Positions 62,746 through 64,000 of a DNA stretch of 64,000 bases are shown piece after piece. The DNA comes from Marivirga arenosa (GTDB taxonomy: Bacteria; Bacteroidota; Bacteroidia; Cytophagales; Cyclobacteriaceae): contig NZ_CP129968.2 in assembly GCF_030503875.2 (NCBI RefSeq), positions 930,001 through 994,000 on the forward strand, given 5' to 3'. Within the stretch, counting starts at the first letter, position 1; the number at the start of each line of letters is the position of its first letter. The position numbers and the translations under genes were made by a program. A model generated the notes under the pieces. That model ran no database searches. It saw nothing but the letters and a program-made list of their open reading frames with translations, and was not told the origin of the DNA.

Positions 62746-64000
62746 CAGCTTTCGTTGATTTCATTAAACGGTTAAGTATGATAATAGGTATGGTACCAAT
62801 TATAATAATAATTAATGATGGTGTTGCTGATTCAGCAATTAATTCATCACTAGCCAATTCATAGGCTTTAGTGGCTAAAGTATGGAAATTAAAAGGTCTT
62901 AGAATTAAGGTTAAGGGTAATTCTTTTAAAATATCTACAAAAATTAAGATACCTCCTGATATTAAGGCTCCTTTGATCAAGGGAAGGTTTACTTTCATTA
63001 AGGTTTTGAATGATCCTGCACCTAATGAATAAGAAGCCTCATCAATACTACTTCCAGTCTTTTTAAATGCAGCCTCTATTGGATTTAAAGAAACTGTTAA
63101 GAAGCGAACGATATAGGCAAAAGTTAGAGCGAAAATAGTCCCGCTAAATATCAAACCTATTTTCATATCGAAGCTTTCTTCCCAGGTGTTAATTAAGAAT
63201 TTATCTAAACCTAATAAAGGAATCATAATGCCAATGGCAATTACTGCGCCCGGAATTGAATAGCCCATTGCAGCGAACTTCGCTAAAAAGCTGAAAAATC
63301 TATTTTTATTTACTTTAACAGCAAATAAAATAATGACTGAGATACTAACACAAAGTATTGCTGCAATTATAGCTAGCCCAAAGCTATTAGCCATTAAAAT
63401 AAGGAAGTCAAAATCTAATATTTTTTTAATGGTTTGGAATGACCACAGAATTAATTGAAAAACAGGAGCCAGGAATCCCAGGAATAGTGGAATGAAACAA
63501 ACCATCCAGGCAAAAAACTTTTTCCATCCTTTTAGCTGGTATCTTTTTAATTGCCTTCCAATTCTTGCTCCTTCATCAAACTTTACTCTTCCACGCTGAA
63601 ATCTTTCAGCCATTATCATAATGAAAATAAAGCCCATTAAAATGCCGGAAAGATTAATGGCTGAATTAGGATCCCCAAAAGAAAACCAGGCTCTAAAGAT
63701 ACCGGTTGTAAAGGTGTTGATGCCGTAATATTTTACTGCCCCATAATCATTTAAAACTTCCATCATAACCAATGAAAGTCCTCCAATGATAGCCGGTCTA
63801 CTAATGGGTAAGGCTATTCTAAAAAAGGTAGTCCATGAAGAGCTTCCTAAAATTCTGGAAGCTTCTAATAAAGTAGCAGATTGACTGATAAAGCTTGACC
63901 GCGCTACTACGTATACATAAGGGAATAATACTAATGACATTACGATGGCCACTCCCCAGAAATTCATTATATCAATATAGATTACTTCTGAGAGACCAAT
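62726..64000 (-). CDS. Iron ABC transporter permease (FbpB type), C-terminal part; 5' end outside window
   Basis: The frame stays open to the window edge (IGLSEVIYIDIM before the ATG at 63967), so the gene begins beyond 64000 and the internal ATG is not the start. The visible 424 residues hold the end of the first permease domain (SRPAIIGGLSLVMMEVLNDYGAVKYYGI, an EAA-type loop) and the whole second one (LNPIEAAFKKTGSSIDEASYSLGAGSFKTLMKVNLPLIKGALISGG, the second EAA loop), with about eight membrane helices. Two fused domains are the mark of FbpB-type ferric-iron permeases (about 530 residues). Its stop overlaps the ATPase start by 20 bases. Confidence 0.88.
   Translation of the reverse strand: MGLSEVIYIDIMNFWGVAIVMSLVLFPYVYVVARSSFISQSATLLEASRILGSSSWTTFFRIALPISRPAIIGGLSLVMMEVLNDYGAVKYYGINTFTTGIFRAWFSFGDPNSAINLSGILMGFIFIMIMAERFQRGRVKFDEGARIGRQLKRYQLKGWKKFFAWMVCFIPLFLGFLAPVFQLILWSFQTIKKILDFDFLILMANSFGLAIIAAILCVSISVIILFAVKVNKNRFFSFLAKFAAMGYSIPGAVIAIGIMIPLLGLDKFLINTWEESFDMKIGLIFSGTIFALTFAYIVRFLTVSLNPIEAAFKKTGSSIDEASYSLGAGSFKTLMKVNLPLIKGALISGGILIFVDILKELPLTLILRPFNFHTLATKAYELASDELIAESATPSLIIIIIGTIPIIILNRLMKSTKADGSIIN

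Noticed and set aside
62519..62758. Plus-strand frame antisense to the ABC ATPase
   Set aside because: Shadow of the conserved Walker A region on the other strand with no independent features.

Overview
This is a low-G+C window from a member of the phylum Bacteroidota, most likely a marine Cytophagales bacterium (a Marivirga-like genus is my guess, not proven). The phylum call rests on a SusC/SusD pair, a GLPGLI-family protein, a type IX secretion plug protein (DUF5103), a PorE-like OmpA protein, Bacteroidota-only DUF families, and candidate promoters of the -7 TAnnTTTG type. No rRNA or tRNA gene and no CRISPR array was seen.

Layout. 1-4.6 kb (minus): a truncated sensor propeller protein, a family 3 glycoside hydrolase and tonB. 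4.7-14.4 kb (minus): housekeeping genes rny, zapA, a small coiled-coil gene and pheT; then, beyond a MITE-like hairpin element, DUF1684, rseP, dxr and a GH3-type acyl-adenylating enzyme. 14.6-19.9 kb (plus): lepA, folD, queE and the PorE-like protein. 20.1-24.6 kb: a susC-susD pair closed by a terminator. 24.6-28.4 kb: a secreted orphan, an AI-2E family permease, ychF and a solitary cas6. 28.4-31.7 kb: the T9SS plug gene, divergent from an ECF sigma factor that overlaps a protein joining an anti-sigma-like N-terminus to a beta-barrel. 31.7-39.0 kb (minus): a Cys-less ArsC-like protein, DUF6048 and partner lipoprotein, DUF4159, a HAD phosphatase, dprA, a MerR regulator, a CapA-like protein and an M23 peptidase. 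39.2-44.5 kb (plus): alaS, gatB and a TlpA-like thioredoxin. 44.5-46.0 kb: a broken GxxExxY gene inside terminal inverted repeats, then an HTH membrane protein. 46-53.9 kb: a propeller-amidohydrolase, a DUF6503-like lipoprotein, DUF4407, an MFS transporter and a zincless-finger Fpg/Nei glycosylase. 53.9-54.8 kb: a GIY-YIG gene between palindromic repeats. 54.8-60.7 kb: a two-component system divergent from a GLPGLI protein and a TonB-dependent barrel, with phased TTAACA repeats between. 60.7-64 kb: a DUF4197 lipoprotein and the ATPase and (truncated) permease of a ferric-iron-type ABC importer.

The backbone is ordinary core metabolism, translation and envelope biology. The accessory signals are: two small nuclease-fold genes (GxxExxY and GIY-YIG), each bracketed by short inverted repeats; an orphan cas6; the sigma/trans-envelope beta-barrel pair next to the T9SS plug gene; and the two-component/GLPGLI module with a phased operator. 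The repeat-bracketed nuclease genes are my best candidate for an under-described system.
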